From positions 1 through 38,741 of the forward strand of contig JACPGE010000022.1 of NCBI GenBank assembly GCA_016182605.1: a stretch of DNA of 38,741 nt. Reading direction: 5' to 3'. Positions 24,769 through 31,279 of this stretch are shown piece by piece; the stretch's first letter is position 1, and each line of letters opens with the position of its first letter. The position numbers were made by a program, and so were the translations under genes. This DNA is from Candidatus Hydrogenedentota bacterium. Its GTDB lineage: Bacteria; Hydrogenedentota; Hydrogenedentia; Hydrogenedentales; JAEUWI01. The notes beneath the pieces are model-generated. The model was given only the letters and a program-made list of their open reading frames with translations, did no database searches and was not told the DNA's origin.

Positions 24769-26028
24769 TCACGAATGAGGCGCCAGGTTTTCCGCCACAT
24801 CCGTGCTGTAAGCGCGGATGGCCGGTATCACGCCGGACAAGGCGCCCAGAAGCACCATCCCCAAAGGCGTCAGGTACAAGGACGGATGCAGCGTCGTCGC
24901 GTTCAGCACCACGCCCGTCTGCTGGCGCACCACCTGCGCCGCCACCAGCAGAATTGCGCCGTAGCATACGAAGCCGCACAACGACCCCAGCGCCGCGATA
25001 CAGGCCGATTCCACCACAATCGCCGAGAAGACTGTGCGGCGCCGCGCGCCCAGCGCCCGCAGAATGGCAAACTCGCGTTTGCGTTCGTTGATCGTGTTGT
25101 AAATGCTCGCCGTAATCGCCGCCGCGGATACAAACACCACAAGATACGCGACCAACTCCAGGATGCGGTTCACCCACCCGACCTTGTTGAAGAGATCGAG
25201 CATCACCGTGCCGATGGGATGCGCCAGCGTCGCCACCTTGCCCTGCTTGTTGATCATCTGGTCGAGCTGCCAGCCCACTTGGGGGCTCTTCAGCTTCAGC
25301 ATCACCGCGCTCACTTCCTTGTGCGCGTCGGGAATGGCAGCGACCGCGTCCGCGGTAAATTGTTCGCCCGTGCCGCGCAGTACGTGACCCGTCATGCGAA
25401 AGATCCCCTCGATGGGAATCCAGATCACCCGATCCGATGGCGTATTCGTCGTGTCCATGATCCCCACCACCGTATACTCTTCCGGGTGCCGCGCATTCGG
25501 ATCGAAATAGATGCCGTGAAACGGATTGAAGGTGTCCCCCAGCTTCAAACCCGTCTGCTCCGACACCACACTCCCGATCACCGCCTCCGCATAGCCCTCG
25601 TCAAAAGGTCTTCCCCCCTCAAGAATCGCGTACTTGCGCCCCTTCTTGTACTCAAACTTCGTGAAGATCTCCGGCGTGCTTCCCACGATCCGGTTCCCCA
25701 TGTAGTTGTCGCCCGTGGCGTAGGGAATCGCCAGCTCCACCCCGGGATACTTGTCGCGCAACTCCGTGTACAGCGTCCACGGAATGTTGCCCGGCGAAGT
25801 CTCCAGGTGAAACACCGTGTTCAGCACCAGTTGAAGCTGGCTGCCCCGCGCACCAACCACGGCATCAAATCCCAAATCGCCGCCCGTAAAGGCCTCGCGC
25901 GACTGGCTCTGAATGCTGAAGACGGACATCGTCAGCCCGCTCGCAAGCGCGATCGACAAGACCGTGATGGTGGTCGAAAAGAGATGCTGGCGCAGGCTCC
26001 GGCGCACGATAAGCAGGATGCCGCGCAT
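24769..26028 (-). CDS. FtsX/MacB-type ABC transporter permease (PA4065-like)
   Basis: A 419-residue permease. The ATG at 26028 overlaps the ATPase stop as TAATG, so the two are translationally coupled; this also rules out the longer frame to 26082. One N-terminal membrane segment (TTITVLSIALASGLTMSVFS) is followed by a periplasmic region with DAVVGARGSQLQLVLNTVFH and SPGNIPWTLYTEL, a pattern characteristic of the PA4065/zrg-type permeases. Three further segments lie in the C-terminal FtsX domain (LVAYLVVFVSAAAITASIYN, CIAALGSLCGFVCYGAILLV, LTPLGMVLLGALSGVIPAIR) with the cytoplasmic coupling segment NERKREFAILRALGARRRTV. MacB-type transporters move material by mechanotransmission rather than by carrying small solutes across the membrane, so a direct zinc-import role should not be assumed. 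The genes around it are zinc-related. Confidence 0.85.
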   Translation of the reverse strand: MRGILLIVRRSLRQHLFSTTITVLSIALASGLTMSVFSIQSQSREAFTGGDLGFDAVVGARGSQLQLVLNTVFHLETSPGNIPWTLYTELRDKYPGVELAIPYATGDNYMGNRIVGSTPEIFTKFEYKKGRKYAILEGGRPFDEGYAEAVIGSVVSEQTGLKLGDTFNPFHGIYFDPNARHPEEYTVVGIMDTTNTPSDRVIWIPIEGIFRMTGHVLRGTGEQFTADAVAAIPDAHKEVSAVMLKLKSPQVGWQLDQMINKQGKVATLAHPIGTVMLDLFNKVGWVNRILELVAYLVVFVSAAAITASIYNTINERKREFAILRALGARRRTVFSAIVVESACIAALGSLCGFVCYGAILLVAAQVVRQQTGVVLNATTLHPSLYLTPLGMVLLGALSGVIPAIRAYSTDVAENLAPHS

Positions 26029-26711
26029 TATCCCCCCGCCCCCCCAGTAAAAGCCCGGTTGAGCCCCAGAAAATCGGTACAACTATCAAATTGCTCCAGC
26101 ACGCCTTCGTCGTGGCTCACCAGCAGCAGGGCCGCACCCGATTCCGCGCAGATTTCCCGGATAAGCCGCAGGGCCTCCCGCGCGTGCACCGGATCCAGGT
26201 TGCCCGTGGGTTCATCGGCCAGCACCAGCTTCGGATGGTTCGCCAGGGCCCGCGCCACAGCCACGCGCTGCTGCTGCCCCACGGAGAGCTGACGCGGACG
26301 ATAGTGCATGCGGTCGGCCAGCCCCACCTTGTGCAGCAGTTGCTCGGCATAGGCACGGTCGCTGCCCTTGCCAAACATCATGCCAAGCGTCACATTCTCT
26401 AGCGCGGTATAGCCCTGGAGCAGGTTGAAGGTCTGGAATACATAGCCGAAGGAATTTGCCCGGATACTGTCGCGCTGCGATTCGCTCAACGCGGCGATGT
26501 CCCGTCCTTCGAGACGAATCTGGCCCTGGTCCGGCTTCAGAATCCCCGCAATCAGGTTCAAGAAGGTGGTCTTCCCCGAGCCGGACGCGCCGCGCAACGC
26601 CACGTGTTGTCCGGGCGTCATCGTAAAGGCGGGAATGTCCACGATAAGGGTCTGTTCGCCCGTGGGCGCACGAAATCCCTTTCGAAGCTGCTCAATTTCA
26701 AGTAGGTTCAT
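26028..26711 (-). CDS. ABC transporter ATP-binding protein (MacB/LolD type)
   Basis: A 227-residue ATPase. The ATG at 26711 has AAGGGG upstream and begins directly with MNLLEIEQLRKGF; upstream residues in the longer frame overlap the pilin gene. Walker A is GASGSGKT (residues 41-48), Q-loop in YVFQTFNLLQGYTALENV, signature LSVGQQQRVAVARALA, Walker B LVLADEPTGNLD and the H-loop in LLLVSHDEG. The YVFQ-x-FNLL and NLD features are those of the MacB/LolD/FtsE subclass, which pairs with FtsX-type permeases such as the next gene. It energises that permease from the cytoplasm. It lies 80 bases after the pilin-like gene, with a perfect hairpin in the gap. Confidence 0.9.
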   Translation of the reverse strand: MNLLEIEQLRKGFRAPTGEQTLIVDIPAFTMTPGQHVALRGASGSGKTTFLNLIAGILKPDQGQIRLEGRDIAALSESQRDSIRANSFGYVFQTFNLLQGYTALENVTLGMMFGKGSDRAYAEQLLHKVGLADRMHYRPRQLSVGQQQRVAVARALANHPKLVLADEPTGNLDPVHAREALRLIREICAESGAALLLVSHDEGVLEQFDSCTDFLGLNRAFTGGAGG

Positions 26712-26751
26712 GATCCCCTTGATCGTCTCAAGTTGCAGGGGGCCATTGCAA

Positions 26752-26781
26752 GGCGGCGCAGTACACGCGTACTGCGCCGCC
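26752..26781. other. Perfect 13-bp hairpin between pilin and ABC genes
   Basis: GGCGGCGCAGTAC (26752-26764) pairs exactly with GTACTGCGCCGCC (26769-26781) around ACGC. On the minus strand it follows the pilin stop at once. There is no T-tract, so it could be a transcript-stabilising 3' stem, a factor-dependent attenuator or a site that lowers expression of the ABC genes relative to the pilin. Confidence 0.65.
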
Positions 26782-26791
26782 CCAGATCTCG

Positions 26792-27709
26792 TCAATGGCC
26801 GCTGTGATCGTGGCCGCCGCCTTCCCCCGCTTCGTGCAGCAAAAAGCCGCCCAAATTCACCGGAAACGGATTCGTTTCCTCCGCGCCGGCAACCCACTTG
26901 ATAAAGGACACGTGCCCATCCATATACAGCACGTTGGCGCCCCCCGGTATGTGGTTATAGTGAGACGCCTCTTCCGACACCGCATCATGCATGGTGACGA
27001 TCGACGACTGCGCCTCCGCGCTACCCGCTGGATTGTTGATGTCCGTAATGAAGAAGCGCTCTATTCCCTCGCGCATGCGGTAGAACACCTCGGCGCCGTT
27101 CACGGGAACCGGCGTGCCCCCGTCGTCCAGCAACTCCCAGTCGCTATCCGATAGGCCGTAGTCCCCATCCACGATCGCCTCCCCAAGGGATTCAATCGCC
27201 GCAGCTAAATTGTCGAAGTCCTGCGTCGTCGCGAAGTTGCTGTCGGCCATCGCCCAGCCGTAGTAATAGTAGGGCTCGACCGTCAACTCGCACGGCTCTA
27301 CGATGCCGTTGTTCGAGAAGCCCACCACTTCTTCCCACAACGGGCTGACCGTGTTGCCTTCGTCCCACGTTTCCAGCGCGTCTCCCCCCGCGGATGCGCT
27401 CGGGCAGATCATCACTTCCCAGTCGCTCAGATACTCGGGATAAATCGAGGCGGCATTCGGCGTCGCATTCCAGGGCTGCGCCTCGCCCGCGCAATTGAAC
27501 ACCTTGATCGAGGGAAACTTCTCCCCTTTGGACTCGTTGGCATACATCTTGAACACAATCCCCATCTGCTTGAGATTGTTCTGGCAACTGGCCCGGCGCG
27601 CTGCTTCCCGGGCGCGCGCAAGCGCAGGCAACAGAATGGCCGCAAGGATACCGATGATGGCGATGACTACAAGCAATTCGATTAACGTAAAACCTGTCTT
27701 CTTGGACAT
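26792..27709 (-). CDS. Prepilin-like protein with His-rich C-terminal tail
   Basis: A 305-residue protein with a type IV pilin/type II secretion leader: MSKKTG cut before [20 protein letters not shown], with Glu at mature position 5, then [20 protein letters not shown]. Near the C-terminus [20 protein letters not shown] is the variant of the DG motif found in such proteins from Planctomycetes, Verrucomicrobia and relatives. The last residues are [13 protein letters not shown], a flexible Gly/His tail like metal-binding tails. AGGAG lies 9 bases upstream of the ATG. No secretin or assembly genes are nearby. It sits between a His/Cys-rich exported protein and an ABC module of the kind usually preceded by a zinc-binding periplasmic protein, which suggests a metal-binding surface role; this last step is inference. 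Confidence 0.9.
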   Translation of the reverse strand: MSKKTGFTLIELLVVIAIIGILAAILLPALARAREAARRASCQNNLKQMGIVFKMYANESKGEKFPSIKVFNCAGEAQPWNATPNAASIYPEYLSDWEVMICPSASAGGDALETWDEGNTVSPLWEEVVGFSNNGIVEPCELTVEPYYYYGWAMADSNFATTQDFDNLAAAIESLGEAIVDGDYGLSDSDWELLDDGGTPVPVNGAEVFYRMREGIERFFITDINNPAGSAEAQSSIVTMHDAVSEEASHYNHIPGGANVLYMDGHVSFIKWVAGAEETNPFPVNLGGFLLHEAGEGGGHDHSGH

Positions 27710-27850
27710 GGTGCAATACTCCTGACTGTCATGAGGTGGCGGAATCTGTGCCGGCCCGCGGGGAACAAACGCCGGTGCAACGCACTCCCGTGCGTGGTCT
27801 TCATCCGGTGTTCAGCTTGCCCGCGAAAGGCACCGTTAGATAGATGCAAA

Positions 27851-28210
27851 CTAGTGGTGTTTGCAGACAGGAGGGCCACGGGCAGGAGCGCGTGAGGTTA
27901 TCGCTGCGTCCGGGATCAGTCCTGGGGCCGCGGGAATCCAAAGCTTGCCCACCGTGCTCAGGCACGCCGGCGCCTCGAAAACCAGCGGGAAATCCTGGCC
28001 CGTGTTCCGGGCGCAAAACGCACAGTGCTCGGAATACCAGGTCTCCGAGGGCTCCTCCGGACAGGATTCCGCAATTACTGTGCCCTGCTCCGCACACGAC
28101 CCATCGACCTGCATTCCATGCCCGTGAAAGAAGTGCAGGTGCATCGGCAGGGCCACCCCGCTCAAGAGCAGGGTGAGCACCAAGGCCATATTGAGTTTTG
28201 CGCGTTTCAT
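27851..28210 (-). CDS. Small His/Cys-rich exported protein (DUF2946-like)
   Basis: A 119-residue protein. The ATG at 28210 has GGAG 4 bases upstream and gives a signal peptide (MKRAKLNMALVLTLLLSGVA); the frame to 28246 adds only residues overlapping the operator site. Directly after the signal comes HLHFFHGHGM, then scattered cysteines, EHCAFCARN with a C-x-x-C, and a C-terminal CKHH. The spacing of an N-terminal His cluster and a CPFC-like motif resembles DUF2946 proteins, small exported proteins often found next to metal transport genes. It lies 92 bases downstream of znuB and 141 bases upstream of the pilin-like gene, on the same strand. A promoter and an operator-like site precede it, so it is probably induced with zinc uptake and binds the metal. 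Confidence 0.65.
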   Translation of the reverse strand: MKRAKLNMALVLTLLLSGVALPMHLHFFHGHGMQVDGSCAEQGTVIAESCPEEPSETWYSEHCAFCARNTGQDFPLVFEAPACLSTVGKLWIPAAPGLIPDAAITSRAPARGPPVCKHH

Positions 28211-28247
28211 GACACTCCAAAGCGCGCCAGCAAGCGCACTACGCACT

Positions 28248-28266
28248 TAATGATATCCAATTCTCA
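28248..28266. promoter_or_regulatory. Operator-like site 2 (putative Zur box), overlapping a -10
   Basis: TAATGATATCCAATTCTCA matches the site between zur and znuA (TAATGATAACGTATTTTCA) at 15 of 19 positions. The core TGATATC-n2-ATTCTCA is an imperfect inverted repeat of the kind bound by Fur-family dimers. It covers the -10 of the promoter below, where a repressor would block polymerase. Confidence 0.6.
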
Positions 28267-28278
28267 CTTTGTGCGCAA
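28250..28278 (-). promoter_or_regulatory. Promoter of the His/Cys-rich protein gene
   Basis: On the minus strand TTGCGC (28273-28278) and TATCAT (28250-28255) are separated by 17 bases. The -10 lies inside the putative Zur box. Confidence 0.5.
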
Positions 28279-28302
28279 GCACTTTCTTGGAACTCCCACC
28301 GA

Positions 28303-29109
28303 TCAATGCCGCCGGATCAGCATCCGAGCGGCCAAGCTCAAAAAGAAGATTCCCGTCTGCAACAGGATGATCGCCGGACCGCTGGGCAGGCTCAACGGGT
28401 GCGAGGCCAAGAGCCCGACGATCGTCGTGGCAAAACCCAGGATCATCGCCATGACCGTCATGCCAGCAAAACTCCGCGCAAAAACCCGCGCCGTCGCCGC
28501 CGGTAATACCAGGAAAGCCGAGAACAGGATGATGCCCACAAGTTTCATGCATACCACAATCGTCAGGGCGAGACAGGCCTGCAACACGTAATCATGGAGG
28601 CGTACAGACACCCGGTCCACCACCGCCAGATTGCGATCGAAGGTGGCATAGGCCCAACTCCCCCAAAAGGGCCACAACGCCAGCGATCCCACGCACACCG
28701 CCAGCGCCACCCACAAGTCGGCCGGCTGAATCGCCAGAATACTGCCAAACAAGTAACTGAACGCGTCCCGGCTGTACGCGTCCGATTGATACAAAAAAAC
28801 TATCCCCAGCGCCATGGCCGCGGAAAAAAAGATCCCGATGATCGTGTCGGACTGCAAGGTGCTGTTGTGCTGAATGGCGGTGATACCGATCGAGACCAGC
28901 ACCGTGAAGGGCAGCGCCGTCCACAGCGGCTCCAAGTGCAGCAGCACCCCCAGCGCAACCCCGCCAAACGCCGCGTGCGCCAATCCGCTCCCCAAAAATG
29001 CCATGCGCCGCTGCACCACGAGTGGACCGAAAAAGTTCGCGAGATAGGCCACCATCAAGGCGCCCAGAAGCGCCCGCTGCATAAACGGCATGCCAAGCAC
29101 TTCAAGCAT
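28303..29109 (-). CDS. znuB: Zinc/manganese-type ABC transporter permease
   Basis: A 268-residue permease of the ABC-3 family. The ATG at 29109 has AAGGGG 8 bases upstream and overlaps the end of znuC by eight bases. Seven to eight membrane segments are visible, with family motifs FMQRALLGALMVAYLANFFG, PLVVQRRMAFLGSGLAHAAF (the conserved G-D/G-x-L-x-H-A segment), SDTIIGIFFSAAMALGI, FSYLFGSILAI and KLVGIILFSAFLVLPAATA. The final helix includes the conserved proline in SLPSGPAIILLQTGIFFLSL. It forms the inner-membrane channel for metal delivered by the lipoprotein ZnuA. Zinc rather than manganese is favoured by the His-rich loop of the binding protein and the adjacent Fur-family regulator and zinc exporter. 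Confidence 0.9.
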   Translation of the reverse strand: MLEVLGMPFMQRALLGALMVAYLANFFGPLVVQRRMAFLGSGLAHAAFGGVALGVLLHLEPLWTALPFTVLVSIGITAIQHNSTLQSDTIIGIFFSAAMALGIVFLYQSDAYSRDAFSYLFGSILAIQPADLWVALAVCVGSLALWPFWGSWAYATFDRNLAVVDRVSVRLHDYVLQACLALTIVVCMKLVGIILFSAFLVLPAATARVFARSFAGMTVMAMILGFATTIVGLLASHPLSLPSGPAIILLQTGIFFLSLAARMLIRRH

Positions 29110-29854
29110 GGTGGTGCCCCTTGTGCGAGTCGCGCAGGTGCCCCGTGTGTCCGAAGACCTCCAACAACAGTTCTTCGCGCGCCGCAAACTCCGGCTTGCC
29201 CACGGCGACGATCTCCTTGTTGAGCAGCAAGACCTGCGACGCGTGAAGCCGCGCCCCTTCCCAGTCATGCGTGATCAGCACCACCGTGGCGCCACTCTCC
29301 CGCTGGTAGGCAAGAAGCTGGTGGTGCAGTTGCCCTTCCGCGGCAATATCCATCCCCGCCGCGGGCTCATCAAGTACGATCAACTGGGGCTTCCGGATAA
29401 GCGCACGCGCCAGATAGACCCGCTGCAGTTCCCCGCCCGAAAGCGATCCCAGCGATTGATGCTGCAAGCGTTCAATTCCCAGCACCTCCAGTTGCAACGC
29501 TACCAGGCTCCGCTCCTTGCGATTCACCCGCCAGGGCCAGCCGCGCCGCAGCCCAGACACCACAAACTCCTCCACCCGCGCAGGAAACTCCACCTCGAAA
29601 TACTTGCGCTGGGGCACATAGCTCAAAAGTTGCGGCGGATACTTCACCGGCAGTCCGCCATAGACCTCGACCCGCCCCGTGCTCGGCTGCTCCAGGCCCA
29701 GGATCATGCGTATCAACGTGGTCTTGCCCGCCCCATTGGGTCCGATAATCGCTAAATGTTCCCCGGCCACCAAGTCAAACGTGATGTCCCGAAGGATCGC
29801 GTGGGGTCCAATCTGAAATCCCAGGGCTTGGCACGATACCGCCGGCGCACTCAT
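29102..29854 (-). CDS. znuC: Zinc ABC transporter ATP-binding protein
   Basis: A 250-residue ATPase. The ATG at 29854 overlaps the znuA stop as ATGA; the longer frame to 30145 lies wholly in znuA and is rejected. Walker A is GPNGAGKT (residues 38-45), Q-loop LLSYVPQRKYFEVEF with the VPQR seen in metal-type ABC-3 ATPases, signature SLSGGELQRVYLARAL, Walker B LIVLDEPAAGMD and H-loop VLITHDW. The last residues, HTGHLRDSHKGHHHA, are His-rich; ZnuC proteins often end this way, and the tail may bind cytoplasmic zinc for feedback. It powers ZnuB. Confidence 0.93.
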   Translation of the reverse strand: MSAPAVSCQALGFQIGPHAILRDITFDLVAGEHLAIIGPNGAGKTTLIRMILGLEQPSTGRVEVYGGLPVKYPPQLLSYVPQRKYFEVEFPARVEEFVVSGLRRGWPWRVNRKERSLVALQLEVLGIERLQHQSLGSLSGGELQRVYLARALIRKPQLIVLDEPAAGMDIAAEGQLHHQLLAYQRESGATVVLITHDWEGARLHASQVLLLNKEIVAVGKPEFAAREELLLEVFGHTGHLRDSHKGHHHA

Positions 29855-30759
29855 GACAAGGCCTTCTGCAGCACGGCGGCATTTTTTCGCATCAAATCTT
29901 CGTACATTGTTGCGCCTATCGACCCGCCAAGCGGATCGATCTCCACCACGGGCACGCCCGCGGCATCGGCCACCGCCTGCACCGGTCCCCGTGCTAATTG
30001 CGGCTCGGTGAGCAATATGCGCGTCTGTGTCTCTTTGAGACGATTGATGATCGCCTCCATCGACCTCGGGCTCAGCTCTTTGCCGGGACTCGGCTCGATT
30101 ATCGCCGTCACTTCCAATCCGTAACGCCGCAGGAAGTAGAGCCACGAAGGATGAAAGACGGCCACCTTCCGATGTGCGATCCCGGCGAACTGCGCCTTGA
30201 TCTCCGCGTCCAACGCCCTCAGCTTCCCCTCCAGCGCCTGTGCATTGTCCGCAAAGGCAGTCGCCTTCTCGGGCAACAACCGGCCCAATTCCAGCGCCAA
30301 CGGCATTGCCACTTCCATTACTGCTGCTGGATCCGGCCAGAAATGCGGATCGATATGTCCGTGCCCGTGTCCGTCCTCCTCCATCAACACATCCTCGGGC
30401 ATCTTCAAGCGCAGGGATTCAGGCAACAGTCCCATCGCTGCAATCCTGTGCGGACTGCCGATCTGCGCAATCCAACCGTCCAGCTCCGGCGATACATAGA
30501 CCAAGGTTAGCGCGTGCTGCGCCGCCACTGCATCCGCGGGCGTGGGCGTATAGGTGTGCGGCGAATCGTTTGGACGCAGCAACGATCGGGCTTCGATACT
30601 GCCGCCCGTGATCTCGTCCACGATCAACTTCATGGGATGAATGGAACACAAGATCTCGGGCTGCCGTTGGGGCGCGTCCCCACATCCAGTGAGCGCGAAG
30701 AGCGCCAAAACGGATTGGATTGCACGCAAAAATAATTGATGTTGAGATCGTAGTTTCAA
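29851..30759 (-). CDS. znuA: Zinc ABC transporter substrate-binding lipoprotein
   Basis: A 302-residue cluster A-I binding protein. The signal ends in a lipobox, LTGC with Cys26, so it is a lipoprotein. Probable metal ligands are His68 (NDSPHTYTPTP), His139 (DPHFWPDP), His203 (FHPSW) and Asp275 (EIDPLGG). A short His-rich loop, HGHGHIDPH at 131-139, is typical of zinc-specific members and absent from manganese ones. The start is a TTG at 30759: an in-frame stop lies five codons upstream and no ATG fits, so initiation is probably weak; the nearest ribosome-like sequence, AGGAA, is 14 bases upstream. It is the first gene of znuACB and is divergent from the Fur-family gene across a shared regulatory region. 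Confidence 0.92.
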   Translation of the reverse strand: MKLRSQHQLFLRAIQSVLALFALTGCGDAPQRQPEILCSIHPMKLIVDEITGGSIEARSLLRPNDSPHTYTPTPADAVAAQHALTLVYVSPELDGWIAQIGSPHRIAAMGLLPESLRLKMPEDVLMEEDGHGHGHIDPHFWPDPAAVMEVAMPLALELGRLLPEKATAFADNAQALEGKLRALDAEIKAQFAGIAHRKVAVFHPSWLYFLRRYGLEVTAIIEPSPGKELSPRSMEAIINRLKETQTRILLTEPQLARGPVQAVADAAGVPVVEIDPLGGSIGATMYEDLMRKNAAVLQKALS

Positions 30760-30814
30760 TGGACTAAGTCGTTATTCCTGCGGCACTTTCGTTCCGCATT
30801 CGCCCTCTGAATTT

Positions 30815-30825
30815 GCTATAGTATA
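30815..30825. promoter_or_regulatory. Divergent promoter core for zur and znuA
   Basis: On the plus strand TGCTATAGT (30814-30822 region) is an extended -10 for the Fur-family gene. On the minus strand TATACT (30820-30825) is a good -10 for znuA, with TCATTA (30843-30848) as a weak -35 at 17 bases. The two promoters overlap, so one bound regulator could control both. Confidence 0.5.
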
Positions 30826-30842
30826 GACGCCAAGCCGAATCC

Positions 30843-30861
30843 TAATGATAACGTATTTTCA
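30843..30861. promoter_or_regulatory. Operator-like site 1 (putative Zur box) between zur and znuA
   Basis: TAATGATAACGTATTTTCA contains an imperfect inverted repeat, TGATAAC-GT-ATTTTCA, with the size and A/T-rich arms of Fur-family sites. It covers the -35 of the znuA promoter and lies just downstream of the expected zur transcription start. A near copy (15/19) occurs at 28248-28266. Confidence 0.65.
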
Positions 30862-30889
30862 ATAGCAACTGCAAGGAGTTCCTTCGTAC

Positions 30890-31258
30890 GTGCTGCGAAA
30901 AACCATTCAGCGTGACGCCATTCGAAAGGCACTCGTCCATGCCGCGCGTCCACTCACCACGCAAGAGATCCTTGAGACCGCCCAAGAGGAGGTGCCCCAG
31001 ATAGGTATCGCCACGGTATACCGCACCGTAAAAACGCTCGCGGAAGAAGGCTCGATTCGCACCGTGGTGGTCCCCGGCGAGCCAGACCGCTACGAAGTCT
31101 CCGGCAAGGCCCACCACCACCATTTCAGTTGCCGCGTCTGTGGCCGCATGTTCGAAATGGATGGTTGCCCCGTGGGACTCGAGAATCTGGTGCCCAAGGG
31201 ATTCCTCATGGAAGATCACGAGGTCTTCATCTATGGCCGTTGCGATGAATGTAACTGA
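30890..31258 (+). CDS. zur: Fur-family metal regulator, probably Zur
   Basis: A 122-residue regulator with a GTG start at 30890, preceded by AAGGAG at 11 bases. The N-terminal winged helix spans about residues 5-65 (RPLTTQEILETAQEEVPQIG, ATVYRTVKTLAEEGSI, the latter being the recognition helix). The metal-sensing part has KAHHHHFSC (His75-78), and a structural zinc site from Cys81/Cys84 (CRVC) and Cys118/Cys121 (CDEC) at the extreme C-terminus. It would bind DNA when loaded with metal. The gene is divergent from znuACB and 21 bases upstream of a zinc-exporting ATPase, so zinc is the likely co-repressor, though the sequence alone does not separate Zur from Fur or PerR. Confidence 0.85.
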   Translation: MLRKTIQRDAIRKALVHAARPLTTQEILETAQEEVPQIGIATVYRTVKTLAEEGSIRTVVVPGEPDRYEVSGKAHHHHFSCRVCGRMFEMDGCPVGLENLVPKGFLMEDHEVFIYGRCDECN

Positions 31259-31279
31259 ACTGCCCGCCGGGATCTCCCC

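Noticed and set aside
24775-26292. 505-codon open frame on the plus strand opposite the permease and ATPase
   Set aside because: Arg/His-rich translation typical of antisense frames in GC-rich DNA; the minus-strand genes are well supported.
27780-27795. ACGCAC/GTGCGT hairpin upstream of the pilin-like gene
   Set aside because: Short stem without T-tract; may be chance.
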